64,000 bases of DNA from Caecibacter massiliensis (GCA_900095875.1 LT608311.1:806001-870000); one strand, 5' to 3'; counted from the stretch's first letter, positions 17,488 to 27,149 are shown. Made by a program: numbers and translations. The notes: generated from the sequence alone by a model not told the origin.

Positions 17488-18378
17488 TTATTGTTTAACA
17501 AACATAGTTCCCAGCCCTTCTTCGGTCAGCATTTCGATGAGAATAGCGTGAGGTACTGTACCATTGATGATGAATACCCGCTTTACACCACAGTCGATAG
17601 CGTCAGTACAGCATTTGACTTTGGGGATCATGCCACCGGCAATGATTCCTTCGTCAGTAAGCTTCTGCACCTCCTGCATAGTCAGGCTATGGAACAAGGT
17701 GGACGGATCTTCAGGATTGCGGAGCACACCGTCGATATTGGTCAGGGAAATCATGCACTCTGCCTGGAGAGCACCGGCAATTTCAGCCGCCGCCGTATCG
17801 GCATTGATATTATAGGAAACGCCTTTGCCATCGGTTCCGATAGACGAAATGACGGGAATGTATCCATTGGCCAGACTGTCATGGATGAGTTCCGGATTGA
17901 TATGAGTGATTTCCCCGACCAGTCCCAGTTCATCACTTTGTTTTTTTACCTGGATCATATCGTCGTCGATACCGCATAAACCAATGGCTTTGCCTCCCAA
18001 TGATCCCAGGAGGTTGACCAGATCCTTATTGACCTGACCGGCCAGTACCATCTGAACGATTTTCATCGTCGCTTCATCAGTTACACGCAGGCCGTTCAGG
18101 AATTTCGATTCCAACCCCACCTGATTGAGCATATCCTTGATATGCGGTCCGCCGCCGTGGACCAGGACAACTTTGACACCAATGAGGTGCAAAAGCACAA
18201 TATCTGCCAGTACGGCTTTGCGGAGTTCTTCATTGACCATCGCATTGCCGCCATATTTGACGACTACGACTTTGCCGTAATACTCCCGGATATAAGGAAG
18301 GGCATCGCGCAAAATGCGTGCCTTCTGGGCATTGCTCACTTCCTGTATGTCGTGATCCATAAAAGTTGTCGTTGTCAT
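17488..18378 (-). CDS. argB: Acetylglutamate kinase
   Basis: A 296-residue amino-acid kinase that phosphorylates N-acetylglutamate, the usual control point of arginine synthesis. It shows VVKYGGNAM (ATP phosphate Lys), VLVHGGGPHIKDML (substrate loop) and NGLRVTDEATM, with an N-terminal helical extension of about 25 residues. That extension resembles the one in arginine-sensitive hexameric enzymes, so feedback inhibition by arginine is likely (inference). The start at 18378 has AAGGAGAA 9 bases upstream; an in-frame ATG six codons later is possible. It follows argC by 16 bases. Confidence 0.94.
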   Translation of the reverse strand: MTTTTFMDHDIQEVSNAQKARILRDALPYIREYYGKVVVVKYGGNAMVNEELRKAVLADIVLLHLIGVKVVLVHGGGPHIKDMLNQVGLESKFLNGLRVTDEATMKIVQMVLAGQVNKDLVNLLGSLGGKAIGLCGIDDDMIQVKKQSDELGLVGEITHINPELIHDSLANGYIPVISSIGTDGKGVSYNINADTAAAEIAGALQAECMISLTNIDGVLRNPEDPSTLFHSLTMQEVQKLTDEGIIAGGMIPKVKCCTDAIDCGVKRVFIINGTVPHAILIEMLTEEGLGTMFVKQ

Positions 18379-18394
18379 AACTGTACGATTCTCC

Positions 18395-19339
18395 TTAATC
18401 TCCCAGATTCAGACCCGTTTTCGGATCTATGCCAAGCATGATATTCATATTCTCGATAGCAGCTCCCGATGCTCCCTTTCCCAGATTGTCAAAAATGGAA
18501 GTAAGGAGAATCCGCTGATCATTGCCTGTGACGAAAATTTCCATGTCATCGCGGCCACTCATGTCATTAGCCGCCAGAAAACCGCCTTTATCTTCTCCCA
18601 GGGGGCGTACATGGATAAAGTCACAGCCATCATAATGGGCCGCCAATGTCTCCCATACATCCTGTATGCCCGGCGCGCCCTTCAGCAGTTTCGTAAAGAC
18701 CGGGACGGTCACTTCCATGCCACTGTAATAATCATCTACAATCGGCGAAAACATCGGTTTATCCGCCAGATGACAGATGGTAACAATTTCTGGCAGATGT
18801 TTATGCGTCTGTCCCAGTCCGTACTGGCGGGGTGACAGGAGGTCTGTCGTCTTTTCTCCTTCATAGGCAGCTATCATCTTTTTGCCACCACCACTGTACC
18901 CCGTAAGGGAAAAAGCGGTAACGGGATAGTCAGCAGGCATCATCCCGGCAGCGGTCAAAGGCTGGACAAGGGAAATGACGCCACTGGCATGACAGCCGGG
19001 GTTGCCGACACGACTGCTATGAGCAATCTTTCCGCTCTGTTCCTTTGATAATTCAGGGAATCCATAGACCCATCCCGGTGCAATGCGGTGAGCTGTAGAC
19101 GTATCGATGATTTTGACGCCGGTTCCTTCAGCCAGACCGGCCGCTTCGACGGCCGCTGTGTCCGGCAGGCAGAGAAATGCAATATCTGCCGCTTTCATAT
19201 ATTTTTTTACTTCATCCGGATTTTTTCGCAATTCTTCAGAAATCTGTAATAATTCAATATCCTGACGTGCTGCCAGCCGTTCATGGATGCGCAGTCCTGT
19301 CGTACCTGAATGACCGTCAATAAATACTTTTGTTTTCAT
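18395..19339 (-). CDS. argC: N-acetyl-gamma-glutamyl-phosphate reductase (short type)
   Basis: A 314-residue NADPH-dependent reductase making N-acetylglutamate semialdehyde. The Rossmann start is VFIDGHSGTTGLRIHERL. The catalytic Cys lies in GNPGCHASG. Length and the HSGTTG start mark the short type 2 ArgC rather than the 345-residue B. subtilis type. It heads the argCBD operon, with AAGGAGTG before ATG 19339 and an ArgR box over the promoter. Confidence 0.93.
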   Translation of the reverse strand: MKTKVFIDGHSGTTGLRIHERLAARQDIELLQISEELRKNPDEVKKYMKAADIAFLCLPDTAAVEAAGLAEGTGVKIIDTSTAHRIAPGWVYGFPELSKEQSGKIAHSSRVGNPGCHASGVISLVQPLTAAGMMPADYPVTAFSLTGYSGGGKKMIAAYEGEKTTDLLSPRQYGLGQTHKHLPEIVTICHLADKPMFSPIVDDYYSGMEVTVPVFTKLLKGAPGIQDVWETLAAHYDGCDFIHVRPLGEDKGGFLAANDMSGRDDMEIFVTGNDQRILLTSIFDNLGKGASGAAIENMNIMLGIDPKTGLNLGD

Positions 19340-19384
19340 GGTGCCACTCCTTAGATGCCGTATGTGCAGCTCAATTAATTTTAA

Positions 19385-19437
19385 TGAATATTTATTGAAT
19401 TTTTATTCATTATAGTTAATGTCATACCATTTGTCAA
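19385..19437 (-). promoter_or_regulatory. argC promoter with ArgR (ARG) box
   Basis: On the minus strand, TTGACA (rc of 19432-19437), a 17-base spacer and TATAAT (rc of 19409-19414) form a consensus promoter. Directly after the -10 lies TGAATAAAAATTCA (rc of 19396-19409), a perfect ARG-box palindrome, followed by a second, looser half-overlapping copy to 19385. Arginine-bound ArgR should repress argCBD by blocking RNA polymerase. Confidence 0.85.
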
Positions 19438-19508
19438 GAAAAAAGTACCGTATGACCCAAAATCTGTATCTTTCCCCTGTCATCCGGCTATATTCTGATA
19501 GTCTTTCA

Positions 19509-19537
19509 TTGCCTGCATCAGCTGCGTACGTTATAAT
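19509..19537 (+). promoter_or_regulatory. aroD promoter
   Basis: TTGCCT (19509-19514), a 17-base spacer and TATAAT (19532-19537) lie about 45 bases before the aroD start. Confidence 0.65.
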
Positions 19538-19582
19538 ATCGTCAAAAGAGAAAAATCTGCTGCATTAGGAGGAATATATATT

Positions 19583-20332
19583 ATGGTAAAAATTGGCAAC
19601 GTGCCTCTCGATAACGGCATGCCGAAAATTTGTGTTCCCATTGTCGGCCGTTCCCTGGACGAACTCGTCCAGGAATGCCGCTATCTAAAGGATAAGATAT
19701 ATGATGTCGTCGAATTGCGCATCGACTTTCTAAAGGATGTCCTGTCCCTGGATGCCGTCGGCCAGGCCCTGACAGCCGTCCGGCAGGAATTACCGGACGA
19801 AGCCATCCTGTTCACGTTCCGCACGAAAGAAGAAGGCGGCGAAACGGACGTTCCCGAAAGCTACTACTTCTCTCTCCTGGACTATACTATCAAAAGCGGT
19901 ACCATCGATGCTGTGGACATTGAATACTTCCGTGACCGCGAGGACATCAAAAAGACTTTGACAGTTGCCAAAGAATATGGCATCACGGTCATCATGAGTA
20001 GCCACGATTTTCATAAGACGCCATCCTTCGACGAAATCACAGGCCGTCTCATCGGCATGAAAAAGCTGGGAGCTGATGTTGCAAAACTGGCCTGCATGCC
20101 CAAATCAGCGAAGGACGTATTGACCCTCTTATCGGCGACGGAGGCTATCAAATCCCAGTATCCTGATGAACCGCTCATCACCATGTCTATGGGACGCCTC
20201 GGTGCTATCAGCCGCATCAGCGGAGAATATTTCGGATCTTCTCTGACCTTTGGTTCAGCCAAAAAGGCCTCTGCCCCGGGCCAGCTGGAAGTAACGACAC
20301 TGCACCAGATTTTACAGGCGCTCCATGGCTGA
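19583..20332 (+). CDS. aroD: Type I 3-dehydroquinate dehydratase
   Basis: A 249-residue class I dehydroquinase, step three of the shikimate pathway. It forms a Schiff base with dehydroquinate: the Lys lies in VAKLACMP and the catalytic His in MSSHDFHKTP. VELRIDFL near residue 45 and FTFRTKEEGG near 85 are typical. It is transcribed convergently to the aromatic supraoperon, whose only shikimate-branch genes missing from this window are aroD-adjacent partners such as DAHP synthase. ATG 19583 follows TAGGAGG. Confidence 0.94.
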   Translation: MVKIGNVPLDNGMPKICVPIVGRSLDELVQECRYLKDKIYDVVELRIDFLKDVLSLDAVGQALTAVRQELPDEAILFTFRTKEEGGETDVPESYYFSLLDYTIKSGTIDAVDIEYFRDREDIKKTLTVAKEYGITVIMSSHDFHKTPSFDEITGRLIGMKKLGADVAKLACMPKSAKDVLTLLSATEAIKSQYPDEPLITMSMGRLGAISRISGEYFGSSLTFGSAKKASAPGQLEVTTLHQILQALHG

Positions 20333-20368
20333 ATCACACTGCTCATTTTCTTTTTCCCAGCATACGAC

Positions 20369-20421
20369 AAAAACCGGCTGCCGCATGAAGCAATTTCTGC
20401 TCCACACGGCAGTCGGTTTTT
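20369..20421. terminator. Bidirectional terminator between aroD and aroK
   Basis: AAAAACCGGCTGCCG pairs with CGGCAGTCGGTTTTT, giving A- and T-runs on both sides. It serves both convergent genes. Confidence 0.85.
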
Positions 20422-20424
20422 ATA

Positions 20425-20931
20425 TTACAGGATATTTCCAATCAGTGTTTCAAATTCGTCGAGGACCGATTCCATAGGCTTATCGTTGCGGATACAGTAA
20501 TCGGCAGCCTCCCGGTACAGACCGATGCGTTCTTCATAGAGATCATACACTTTTTGCCTGCCATCTTTCAAGAGGGGCCGTACGGAGACATCAACATCGC
20601 TGACGATATCTTCGGGAGAACGATCCAGGAAAAAGACCGTACCCGTTTTCTTGAATATAGAGATATTTTCCGGCCGTTTAATGACACCTCCCCCACAGGC
20701 GACGACAATCCCTTCTTTAGACGCCAGAAACCGGCTGGCCCGGACTTCGGCATCGCGGAAACAGTCTTCACTGATGGCAAAGAGTTCCGGAATAGATTTT
20801 CCTTCCTGCCAGACAATGACATCATCGGCATCATAAAAGGGGCGGTTCAGCCGGCTGGCAAGAGCTTTTCCCAACGTACTTTTCCCACAGCCGGGCATGC
20901 CAATAATGATAATATTCCGTTTATCATTCAT
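20425..20931 (-). CDS. aroK: Shikimate kinase
   Basis: A 168-residue P-loop kinase that makes shikimate 3-phosphate. Walker A is GMPGCGKST near residue 12. The DADD motif (shikimate and Mg contact), CGGGV (adenine/shikimate loop) and the RPLL lid Arg are all present. The ATG at 20931 overlaps the end of aroE by 8 bases, which indicates translational coupling; the open frame upstream lies inside aroE. It is the last gene of the aromatic supraoperon. Confidence 0.93.
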   Translation of the reverse strand: MNDKRNIIIIGMPGCGKSTLGKALASRLNRPFYDADDVIVWQEGKSIPELFAISEDCFRDAEVRASRFLASKEGIVVACGGGVIKRPENISIFKKTGTVFFLDRSPEDIVSDVDVSVRPLLKDGRQKVYDLYEERIGLYREAADYCIRNDKPMESVLDEFETLIGNIL

Positions 20932-21748
20932 AGAGGTGCTCCATTTCCTTAGCAATCTGTTCAACTATGGATGAAGCAATTTTCTGCCCCGTCCATAGTT
21001 CTTCTGCCCCCACTGCCTGAGCCACGAGCATGTACATGCCGTTCCGTGTCCGGGCACCATGGCGGCGTGCCGTTTTCAAAAGTTCTGTATCTTTGGGATT
21101 ATAAATAAGATCTACGACAGCCGGAAAGGCCGCAATGCATGCTTCAGAAACAGGGCATCCGTCCATGCGGGGAAACATGCCTACAGGCGTGCAGTTGACC
21201 AGTACATCCCCGCCGCGAGACATTTCAAGCGATTGGTAATCTATCTCCGATGCTCCGATTTTCTTCGTGAATGCATCAAATTCTATCTTGGAATGAGGAT
21301 GGCGGGAAACAATTGTAATCGACCTGGCGTTCTTGTCTGCCAGATATTGGATGATGGCTCTGGCGGCTCCTCCGGTCCCCAGGACGACGCAGTCCTGTCC
21401 GGCAACTCCGATACCAGCCTGTTCCAGAGACCTGCCAAATCCGCCATAATCGGTATTATATCCGAATGCTCCTTCATCGGTGAAATGAATCGTATTGACG
21501 GCCCCGATGATCCGTGCTTCCCGGGATATATCCGTCAGATAGGGCATGACATCCCTTTTATATGGAATGGTAACATTACAGCCTGTATATCCATCCTGTG
21601 CCAGGCGTTTTAAATTTTCTGCCAGACTGTCCGGGGGCATTTCCAGTACATCATAGGTTCCGGACACACCCATGGCCTGAAAAATTTTTTCATGAATAGC
21701 CGGAGAAGCCGTGTGCCCCAGTTTTTTTCCTATTAGTCCTGCTTTCAT
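20924..21748 (-). CDS. aroE: Shikimate dehydrogenase (NADP+)
   Basis: A 274-residue AroE that reduces 3-dehydroshikimate. The substrate-binding region shows GLIGKKLGHTASPAIHE near the N-terminus; the catalytic Lys lies in NVTIPYKRDVMPYL and the Asp in YNTDYGGF. The NADP loop is VLGTGGAARA. It overlaps pheA upstream by 4 bases and aroK downstream by 8 bases inside the supraoperon. Confidence 0.93.
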   Translation of the reverse strand: MKAGLIGKKLGHTASPAIHEKIFQAMGVSGTYDVLEMPPDSLAENLKRLAQDGYTGCNVTIPYKRDVMPYLTDISREARIIGAVNTIHFTDEGAFGYNTDYGGFGRSLEQAGIGVAGQDCVVLGTGGAARAIIQYLADKNARSITIVSRHPHSKIEFDAFTKKIGASEIDYQSLEMSRGGDVLVNCTPVGMFPRMDGCPVSEACIAAFPAVVDLIYNPKDTELLKTARRHGARTRNGMYMLVAQAVGAEELWTGQKIASSIVEQIAKEMEHLYE

Positions 21749-22605
21749 CGAATATTGCCCCCTTTGTCAGATGGATAATTTCCAAGGATTTTAAAATAAT
21801 TACAATGTTCTTCCAGATTGTGCAGTACGATAGCTGTTGCCGGATTCCGTATATTACCCATGACATCAATATGGAAAAAATACTCGAACGGACGCCCCTT
21901 GATAGGCCGCGATTCCAGATGAGTCATATTCATGGCATTATAGAAGAAATGGCCTAACACATGATACAGCGCACCGGGCTTGTGTTTGGTCGTCAATACC
22001 AGAGTAATCTTGTCCATATCATCGCTTTCTTCCATTTCTGCAGAAATAATGAAAAACCGGGTATAGTTCATGGTGTTGTCGTTGATATGGCGGGCCAGTA
22101 TGGTAAGCCCGTACATATCGGCCGATATGGTATTGGCAATGGCTCCGATGTGGACATCGCCCGTCTTATGCACCATTTCGGCACTCTGGGACGTACTGAA
22201 ATAGGGATGAAGCAGCCAGTCTTCATGTCCTTTCAGGAAATCCCGGCACTGGGCAATGCCCTGGGGATGGGAATAGACTTCGTGTATATCGGCCAGAGTC
22301 GCTCCGGGCACTCCCAGCAGATTATGTTCGATACGCACGTACTTTTCTCCGGCAATATGGCAATCATAGCGGTGAATCAGATCGTACACATCAGTAATAC
22401 CACCCGTTGAGGAATTTTCAATGGGCAGGACCCCGTAACGCACCTGTCGCCGCGCCACGGCCTGGACGACATCTTCAAACTGTGAGGCATACTGAGGTTC
22501 TATATCTTTCCCGTCAAAATAGGACATCATCGCTTCATACGTATAAGACCCGGGCAAGCCAAAACAAGCGATGGCCATTGGCTTCGTCTTAGTCATGAGC
22601 GCCAC
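21745..22605 (-). CDS. pheA: Prephenate dehydratase
   Basis: A 286-residue prephenate dehydratase that makes phenylpyruvate for phenylalanine. The catalytic part (residues 10-190) contains GLPGSYTYEA, LPIENSSTGGI and the motif NYTRFFII (the conserved Thr-Arg-Phe). A C-terminal ACT domain follows from about residue 205, with KPGALYHVL and LTHLESRPIKGRPFEYFF, the phenylalanine-binding signatures, so feedback inhibition by Phe is expected. No chorismate mutase domain is fused. The first ATG overlaps aroC by 17 bases; an ATG three codons later is a possible alternative. Confidence 0.93.
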   Translation of the reverse strand: MALMTKTKPMAIACFGLPGSYTYEAMMSYFDGKDIEPQYASQFEDVVQAVARRQVRYGVLPIENSSTGGITDVYDLIHRYDCHIAGEKYVRIEHNLLGVPGATLADIHEVYSHPQGIAQCRDFLKGHEDWLLHPYFSTSQSAEMVHKTGDVHIGAIANTISADMYGLTILARHINDNTMNYTRFFIISAEMEESDDMDKITLVLTTKHKPGALYHVLGHFFYNAMNMTHLESRPIKGRPFEYFFHIDVMGNIRNPATAIVLHNLEEHCNYFKILGNYPSDKGGNIR

Positions 22606-23692
22606 CTGTCTTCCTGCTGCCGAGGAAAATATCCAGTATGGTCCAGGCCGTGGCCGCTTCTACGACAGGTACGGCCCGTTGGACAATGCAGGGATCATGT
22701 CTCCCTTTAATGACCAGTTTACAATCCGACTGTGTATCCGTATCGATGGTATCCTGTTCTTTCGAAATGGATGCCGTCGGCTTGATGACCAGGTGGAAAT
22801 TGACCGGCATCCCATTAGTGATACCGCCATTGATTCCCCCATTGTGATTGGTGCGCGTCCTGACCACTGTCCCGTCATAATAAAAGGAGTCATTGATTTC
22901 AGAGCCATGATGCGATGCCATGTCAAATCCATCACCAAAGGCTACCCCTTTGACGGCAGGAATAGAGAAAAACATATGAGACAGCCGGCTTTCGACCGAA
23001 TCGAAGAACGGATCACCCAGGCCTGCCGGCAGTCCCAATATCTGCCCTTCTATCAAGCCACCTACCGAATCGAGCTGGCTTTTGGCTGTCAGGATTTCCT
23101 GTTCCATCAAAGCCGCCTTAGTTCCATCAAGGACAGGCAGCGTCTGCTGTTTCAATTGCTGAAACAGGGATGGCGACTCACCGCAGGGAGCAAAATGGCG
23201 GTCAGCAACCTGTCCGATGCGCAGGATATGGGCCCCTATGCAGATACTTTCCCTGGCCAGGATTTGGGAAGCTATGGCACCGGCAAAGACGAGTGGTGCT
23301 GTAATACGGCCGGAAAAATGACCGCCCCCGCGGTAATCATTGTATCCGTCATACCGTACCTTACCGCTGTAATCGGCATGACCGGGCCGCATCATATGGC
23401 GCAGCTGGTCATAATCCCGACTGTGCTGATCATTATTGCGTATCAGGACACACAGCGGTGTTCCTGTCGTGTGGTCGTTGAAATAACCGCTTTCGATTTC
23501 AAAGGCATCGGCTTCCTGTCGTGCCGTAGACATAGCATTCCTTCCGGGAGCACGACGGGCCATTTCCTGCCGTACGGCATCCCAGTCGATAGAAATACCG
23601 GCAGGAAGTCCGTCCAGGACGGCCCCGATGGCCTTTCCATGAGATTCTCCAAAAATTGTCAGTCCTGCATGATATCCAAAGGTATTATTCAT
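22589..23692 (-). CDS. aroC: Chorismate synthase
   Basis: A 367-residue FMN-dependent enzyme that converts EPSP to chorismate. It begins NNTFGYHAGLTIFGESHGKA, the AroC N-terminal signature, and carries RPGHADYSGKVRYDGYNDYRGGGHFSGR-type sequence (written here only in outline) around residues 105-135 and the DMASHHGSEINDSFYYDG region. The frame is open 67 codons further upstream, but only the ATG at 23692, overlapping the aroA end by 8 bases, gives the family N-terminus. Confidence 0.93.
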   Translation of the reverse strand: MNNTFGYHAGLTIFGESHGKAIGAVLDGLPAGISIDWDAVRQEMARRAPGRNAMSTARQEADAFEIESGYFNDHTTGTPLCVLIRNNDQHSRDYDQLRHMMRPGHADYSGKVRYDGYNDYRGGGHFSGRITAPLVFAGAIASQILARESICIGAHILRIGQVADRHFAPCGESPSLFQQLKQQTLPVLDGTKAALMEQEILTAKSQLDSVGGLIEGQILGLPAGLGDPFFDSVESRLSHMFFSIPAVKGVAFGDGFDMASHHGSEINDSFYYDGTVVRTRTNHNGGINGGITNGMPVNFHLVIKPTASISKEQDTIDTDTQSDCKLVIKGRHDPCIVQRAVPVVEAATAWTILDIFLGSRKTGGAHD

Positions 23693-24986
23693 CACTGCCA
23701 GCCTCCTCTGTATATGTTCCGCCCATAGCCGCCACATCCTGCCAGAACCGGGGATAGGATTTCCTGACACATTCTGCCCCATCGATCTGTACCGGCCCTT
23801 CAGCAATCTGGGAAGCCACTGCCAGAGACATAGCAATGCGATGATCGTTCCAGGCCTGTACGCATCCACCATGAACCTGGCCGGTACCTTCAATGATGAG
23901 GCCGTCTGGTTCTTCTGTTATCCTGCCGCCTAATTTATTCAATTCTTCTGCCATGGCGTGGAGCCGGTCACATTCCTTGAGGCGGACACGGGCGGCATTG
24001 ACGATATGAGTCGTGCCGCTGGCAGCCGTCGCCAAAACCGTCAGCACCGGGACCAGATCCGGGCAGTCGCCGGCATCAATCGTCGTCCCTTTTAAAGCAG
24101 ACGGACTGGCCATGAGGCCGTCTGGTTCTTCTGTTATCCTGCCACCCATGCGGCGGATAATATCGACGATGACTTCATCTCCCTGGGCGCTGTGGCGGCG
24201 GAGGCCGGTCAGTTTCACATCATGGCCCAGACAGCCTGCGGCCAGCCAGAATGCAGCCTGGGAATAATCTCCTTCTACCTCGTACCGGCCCGGCTGGTAC
24301 GACTGACCGCCAGCAATCTGATACACACCTGGTTTTTCTTCTTCAACCTGCACGCCATGGCGGACCATCGTATCCAGGGTAAGGCCGACATAACTGGCTG
24401 ATTCCAGTGTCGTCGAGCTATAGAGAGCCGAATCTCCCGTAAGGAGTGGCAGTGTCAGGAGCAGCCCTGTAAAGAACTGGGAACTGACATTGCCCGGCAG
24501 AGTATACGCGCCGGGAGAGAGTGTCCCCGTCACCGTCAGAGGAAGACCGCCGTCGTCAGCTGTCTGATAGGCAATATGGCGGGACTGGAAGATAGCATAA
24601 TATGGCTGGAGAGGCCGTGAAACAAGGCGTCCCCGGCCCGTGTACGTGACAGTGCGGCCGGTCAAAAGTCCCAGCGGGATAAGGAAACGCAGTGTCGAAC
24701 CCGATTCACCACAATCAACCGTCACAGGATTGCGATCCTGGCGGATACCGCCTTGTATTCGATAGGAAACGCGGCCTGGCAGTGTATCGGAAATTTCTTC
24801 TATTTGAGCACCAAAATGGCGGAGAACCCGGCAAGTCGCTTCGATATCTTCCGATGGGGAAATATGTTCGACCACGCTTTCTCCTTCTGCCAGAGCGGCA
24901 CAGATAAGATCGCGGTGTCCCAGGCTTTTCGATGATGGGACGGCCAGTACGCCCCCGAACGGATGGGGTGTCATGCAGATATTCAT
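23685..24986 (-). CDS. aroA: 3-phosphoshikimate 1-carboxyvinyltransferase (EPSP synthase)
   Basis: A 433-residue EPSP synthase that joins phosphoenolpyruvate to shikimate 3-phosphate. Visible are PSSKSLGHRDLICAALAEGES (substrate Lys), DCGESGSTLRFLIPL (the motif where class I enzymes read GNAGTAMRPL, so a class II-like glyphosate-region variant), GRGRLVSRPLQP, GDYSQAAFWLA and the C-terminal RLKECDRLHAM. It overlaps aroB by 4 bases and aroC by 8 bases. Confidence 0.93.
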   Translation of the reverse strand: MNICMTPHPFGGVLAVPSSKSLGHRDLICAALAEGESVVEHISPSEDIEATCRVLRHFGAQIEEISDTLPGRVSYRIQGGIRQDRNPVTVDCGESGSTLRFLIPLGLLTGRTVTYTGRGRLVSRPLQPYYAIFQSRHIAYQTADDGGLPLTVTGTLSPGAYTLPGNVSSQFFTGLLLTLPLLTGDSALYSSTTLESASYVGLTLDTMVRHGVQVEEEKPGVYQIAGGQSYQPGRYEVEGDYSQAAFWLAAGCLGHDVKLTGLRRHSAQGDEVIVDIIRRMGGRITEEPDGLMASPSALKGTTIDAGDCPDLVPVLTVLATAASGTTHIVNAARVRLKECDRLHAMAEELNKLGGRITEEPDGLIIEGTGQVHGGCVQAWNDHRIAMSLAVASQIAEGPVQIDGAECVRKSYPRFWQDVAAMGGTYTEEAGSDE

Positions 24987-26056
24987 GATGGTGTGCCTCC
25001 TGTGATATAAGTCGAAAGATCAGCCAGTTCCACTGGCAGCAGCCGGCAGGAACCAATCCGATTGAGGATGATGAGTGTCATATGAGAACCGCGTTTTTTC
25101 TTATCATGACCGATATAAGGTAACAAGTCGTCAGCCGATGCGTCCACCGTATACGGAAGGTGATATCGTTTCAGGATGTCCACCAGACGTCGGGCCGTCC
25201 CCGCTTCGGTCAGTCCCAGTGCCTCAGCCCGTGCCGTGAGAAGAGCCATTCCTATGGCAACGCCTTCCCCATGAGTATAGTGACCAAACCCATACAAGCG
25301 TTCAATCGCATGCCCGATTGTATGGCCGAAATTCAGGATCATTCGTTCCCCCATATCATACACATCGTGTTCCACCACATCCGCCTTAATCCGGCAGCAA
25401 GTTTCTATAATTTCATCCCAATGAGAAGTAATGCTATGTTCATCCAGTGTTTCCATAAGGGAAAACAGGCCCGCATCACGGATACAACCGTATTTGATGA
25501 CTTCTCCCAATCCATCGCGGACAAACCGTTCCGGCAGTGTCTGCAATAAATCCGGGTCAATTAATACGGCTTTAGGCTGATAAAAAGCACCGGCCTGATT
25601 CTTGCCGCTCGGCAGATCAATCGCCACTTTACCACCGACACTGCTGTCCACCTGGGCGATGATAGAGGTAGCAATCTGAACAAACGGCACGCCCCGCAGG
25701 AACGTAGCTGCCGCAAAACCTCCCAGATCTCCGACGACGCCGCCACCGAAGGTAATAATCATATCCGACCGGGTAATACCCAGGTCCGACAGCTTCTGAT
25801 AGATGTCTAACAGCTGATTGGCATTTTTGTACGCTTCTCCTGCGGGAATGACAATGCATCCGGTCCGGAATCCTGCCTGCTGCAGGCTCCGTTCCAGGCG
25901 TTTACCATAGAGTGGTTCCAATGTGCTGTCCGTAATGATGGCAACTGTTTCTGCTTTTGTCAGACTGTGGATATAGTTGCCGGCCCGGTCGAGAAGGCCA
26001 TTTTCAATATAGATTTCATACGAATCGTTTCCTAATTCAACGTGGATTTGTTTCAT
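24983..26056 (-). CDS. aroB: 3-dehydroquinate synthase
   Basis: A 357-residue NAD- and Zn-dependent cyclase for DAHP. It shows the GGGVVGDLGGFAAATFLRG glycine-rich signature, SVGGKVAIDLPSGKN, and zinc ligands in NFGHTIGHAIE and HGEGVAIGM. It overlaps tyrA by 20 bases and aroA by 4 bases in the aromatic supraoperon. Confidence 0.94.
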   Translation of the reverse strand: MKQIHVELGNDSYEIYIENGLLDRAGNYIHSLTKAETVAIITDSTLEPLYGKRLERSLQQAGFRTGCIVIPAGEAYKNANQLLDIYQKLSDLGITRSDMIITFGGGVVGDLGGFAAATFLRGVPFVQIATSIIAQVDSSVGGKVAIDLPSGKNQAGAFYQPKAVLIDPDLLQTLPERFVRDGLGEVIKYGCIRDAGLFSLMETLDEHSITSHWDEIIETCCRIKADVVEHDVYDMGERMILNFGHTIGHAIERLYGFGHYTHGEGVAIGMALLTARAEALGLTEAGTARRLVDILKRYHLPYTVDASADDLLPYIGHDKKKRGSHMTLIILNRIGSCRLLPVELADLSTYITGGTPS

Positions 26057-26924
26057 GAACTAATTCCCTTCTCCGCAAAGCGGCCTGCTGTAAAAATTGG
26101 GTCATGCCCTTGGTATCCTCATCAGAAAGCAGTTCGGCAAACGCTTTCAACGATGCACTGAACCGGTCAATTTCTTTCAAAAGGTTATCCTTATTAGAAA
26201 GGAACAGTTTGGTCCAGAGCGGGGCATTAATATCTGCAACGCGTGTCCCGTCACGGAAACTGCCGGCAACAAAATACCGCGTCATCGTATCCATCGATTC
26301 ACTATTTATGAGAGATATGGCCAAAACATGGGGCAGACTGCTCGTATAAGCAATAAGTTTATCGTGTTCTGCTGCTCCTACGCGTACCACGTGGGCACAG
26401 CCAAGGGCACGTGCCATCCGTTCAATCACATCGACATGTTCCGGCTTATTGCCTTCCATAGGTACGAGTATATAATTGGCGCCATCAAAAATTTCAGCCC
26501 GGGACATACCATAGCCACTGCCTTCCCTTCCTGCCATTGGATGTCCCGGGACAAAATCCAGATCATTCCGGAGCAGTGACCTGATCCGGTCAGCCGAATC
26601 TCCTTTGATGCCAGCGACATCTGTCAGCAGAGCCCCTTGTTTAAAATCCTGACGGTGCTGTCCAATAAACGCCATCATAGCATCTGCAGCCATGCAGAAA
26701 ATGATTATATCGGCCTCCCCCAGAAGCTGACTGCCATCATTCGATGCTTCATCAATGGAACCATCGGCCAGTGCCTCTGCCAGAGCCGCCTGATTAACGT
26801 CAATCCCAATGATAGACCTGACATGTAATTTTCGTAATCCCTTGGCATACGAACCGCCAATAAGTCCCAGCCCGACAATCGCGATGACATAATCCGTAAA
26901 AAAACCACTGTCTGTACTTTCCAT
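26037..26924 (-). CDS. tyrA: Prephenate dehydrogenase
   Basis: A 295-residue prephenate dehydrogenase for tyrosine synthesis. The NAD loop is VGLGLIGGSYAKGL. GHPMAGREGSGYG carries the catalytic His, and the SLPHVLAISL helix follows. No C-terminal ACT domain is present, so tyrosine control must act elsewhere. The start at 26924 is chosen because GGGGGG lies 6 bases upstream. It heads the seven-gene supraoperon tyrA-aroB-aroA-aroC-pheA-aroE-aroK, in which most neighbours overlap by 4-20 bases. Confidence 0.92.
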   Translation of the reverse strand: MESTDSGFFTDYVIAIVGLGLIGGSYAKGLRKLHVRSIIGIDVNQAALAEALADGSIDEASNDGSQLLGEADIIIFCMAADAMMAFIGQHRQDFKQGALLTDVAGIKGDSADRIRSLLRNDLDFVPGHPMAGREGSGYGMSRAEIFDGANYILVPMEGNKPEHVDVIERMARALGCAHVVRVGAAEHDKLIAYTSSLPHVLAISLINSESMDTMTRYFVAGSFRDGTRVADINAPLWTKLFLSNKDNLLKEIDRFSASLKAFAELLSDEDTKGMTQFLQQAALRRRELVHETNPR

Positions 26925-27069
26925 TGCGTTCCCCCCAAATATTCGCTGCCTGATAGCTGTTGGCAACGTTTCTTCTTTAGTATACTAAATGACGTACGCT
27001 AGAAAAAGAGGTTCCCCTGATTTTCTTTTATACCGTACGGTCTGCAACAGGAATCAGATAGCATACCAT

Positions 27070-27100
27070 AAAAAAAAGCAGGCTCCCATGAGCCTGCCTT
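27070..27100 (-). terminator. Terminator/attenuator candidate upstream of the aromatic operon
   Basis: On the minus strand, GGCAGGCTC and GGAGCCTGC form a stem with a short loop, followed by eight T's. It lies 50 bases after a 42-codon aromatic-rich ORF and about 145 bases before tyrA, a position typical of an attenuator. Confidence 0.75.
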
Positions 27101-27149
27101 ATGCTGCATCCGCCGCTGCCGTCTTATACAGTGATATTTTCCCACTGAT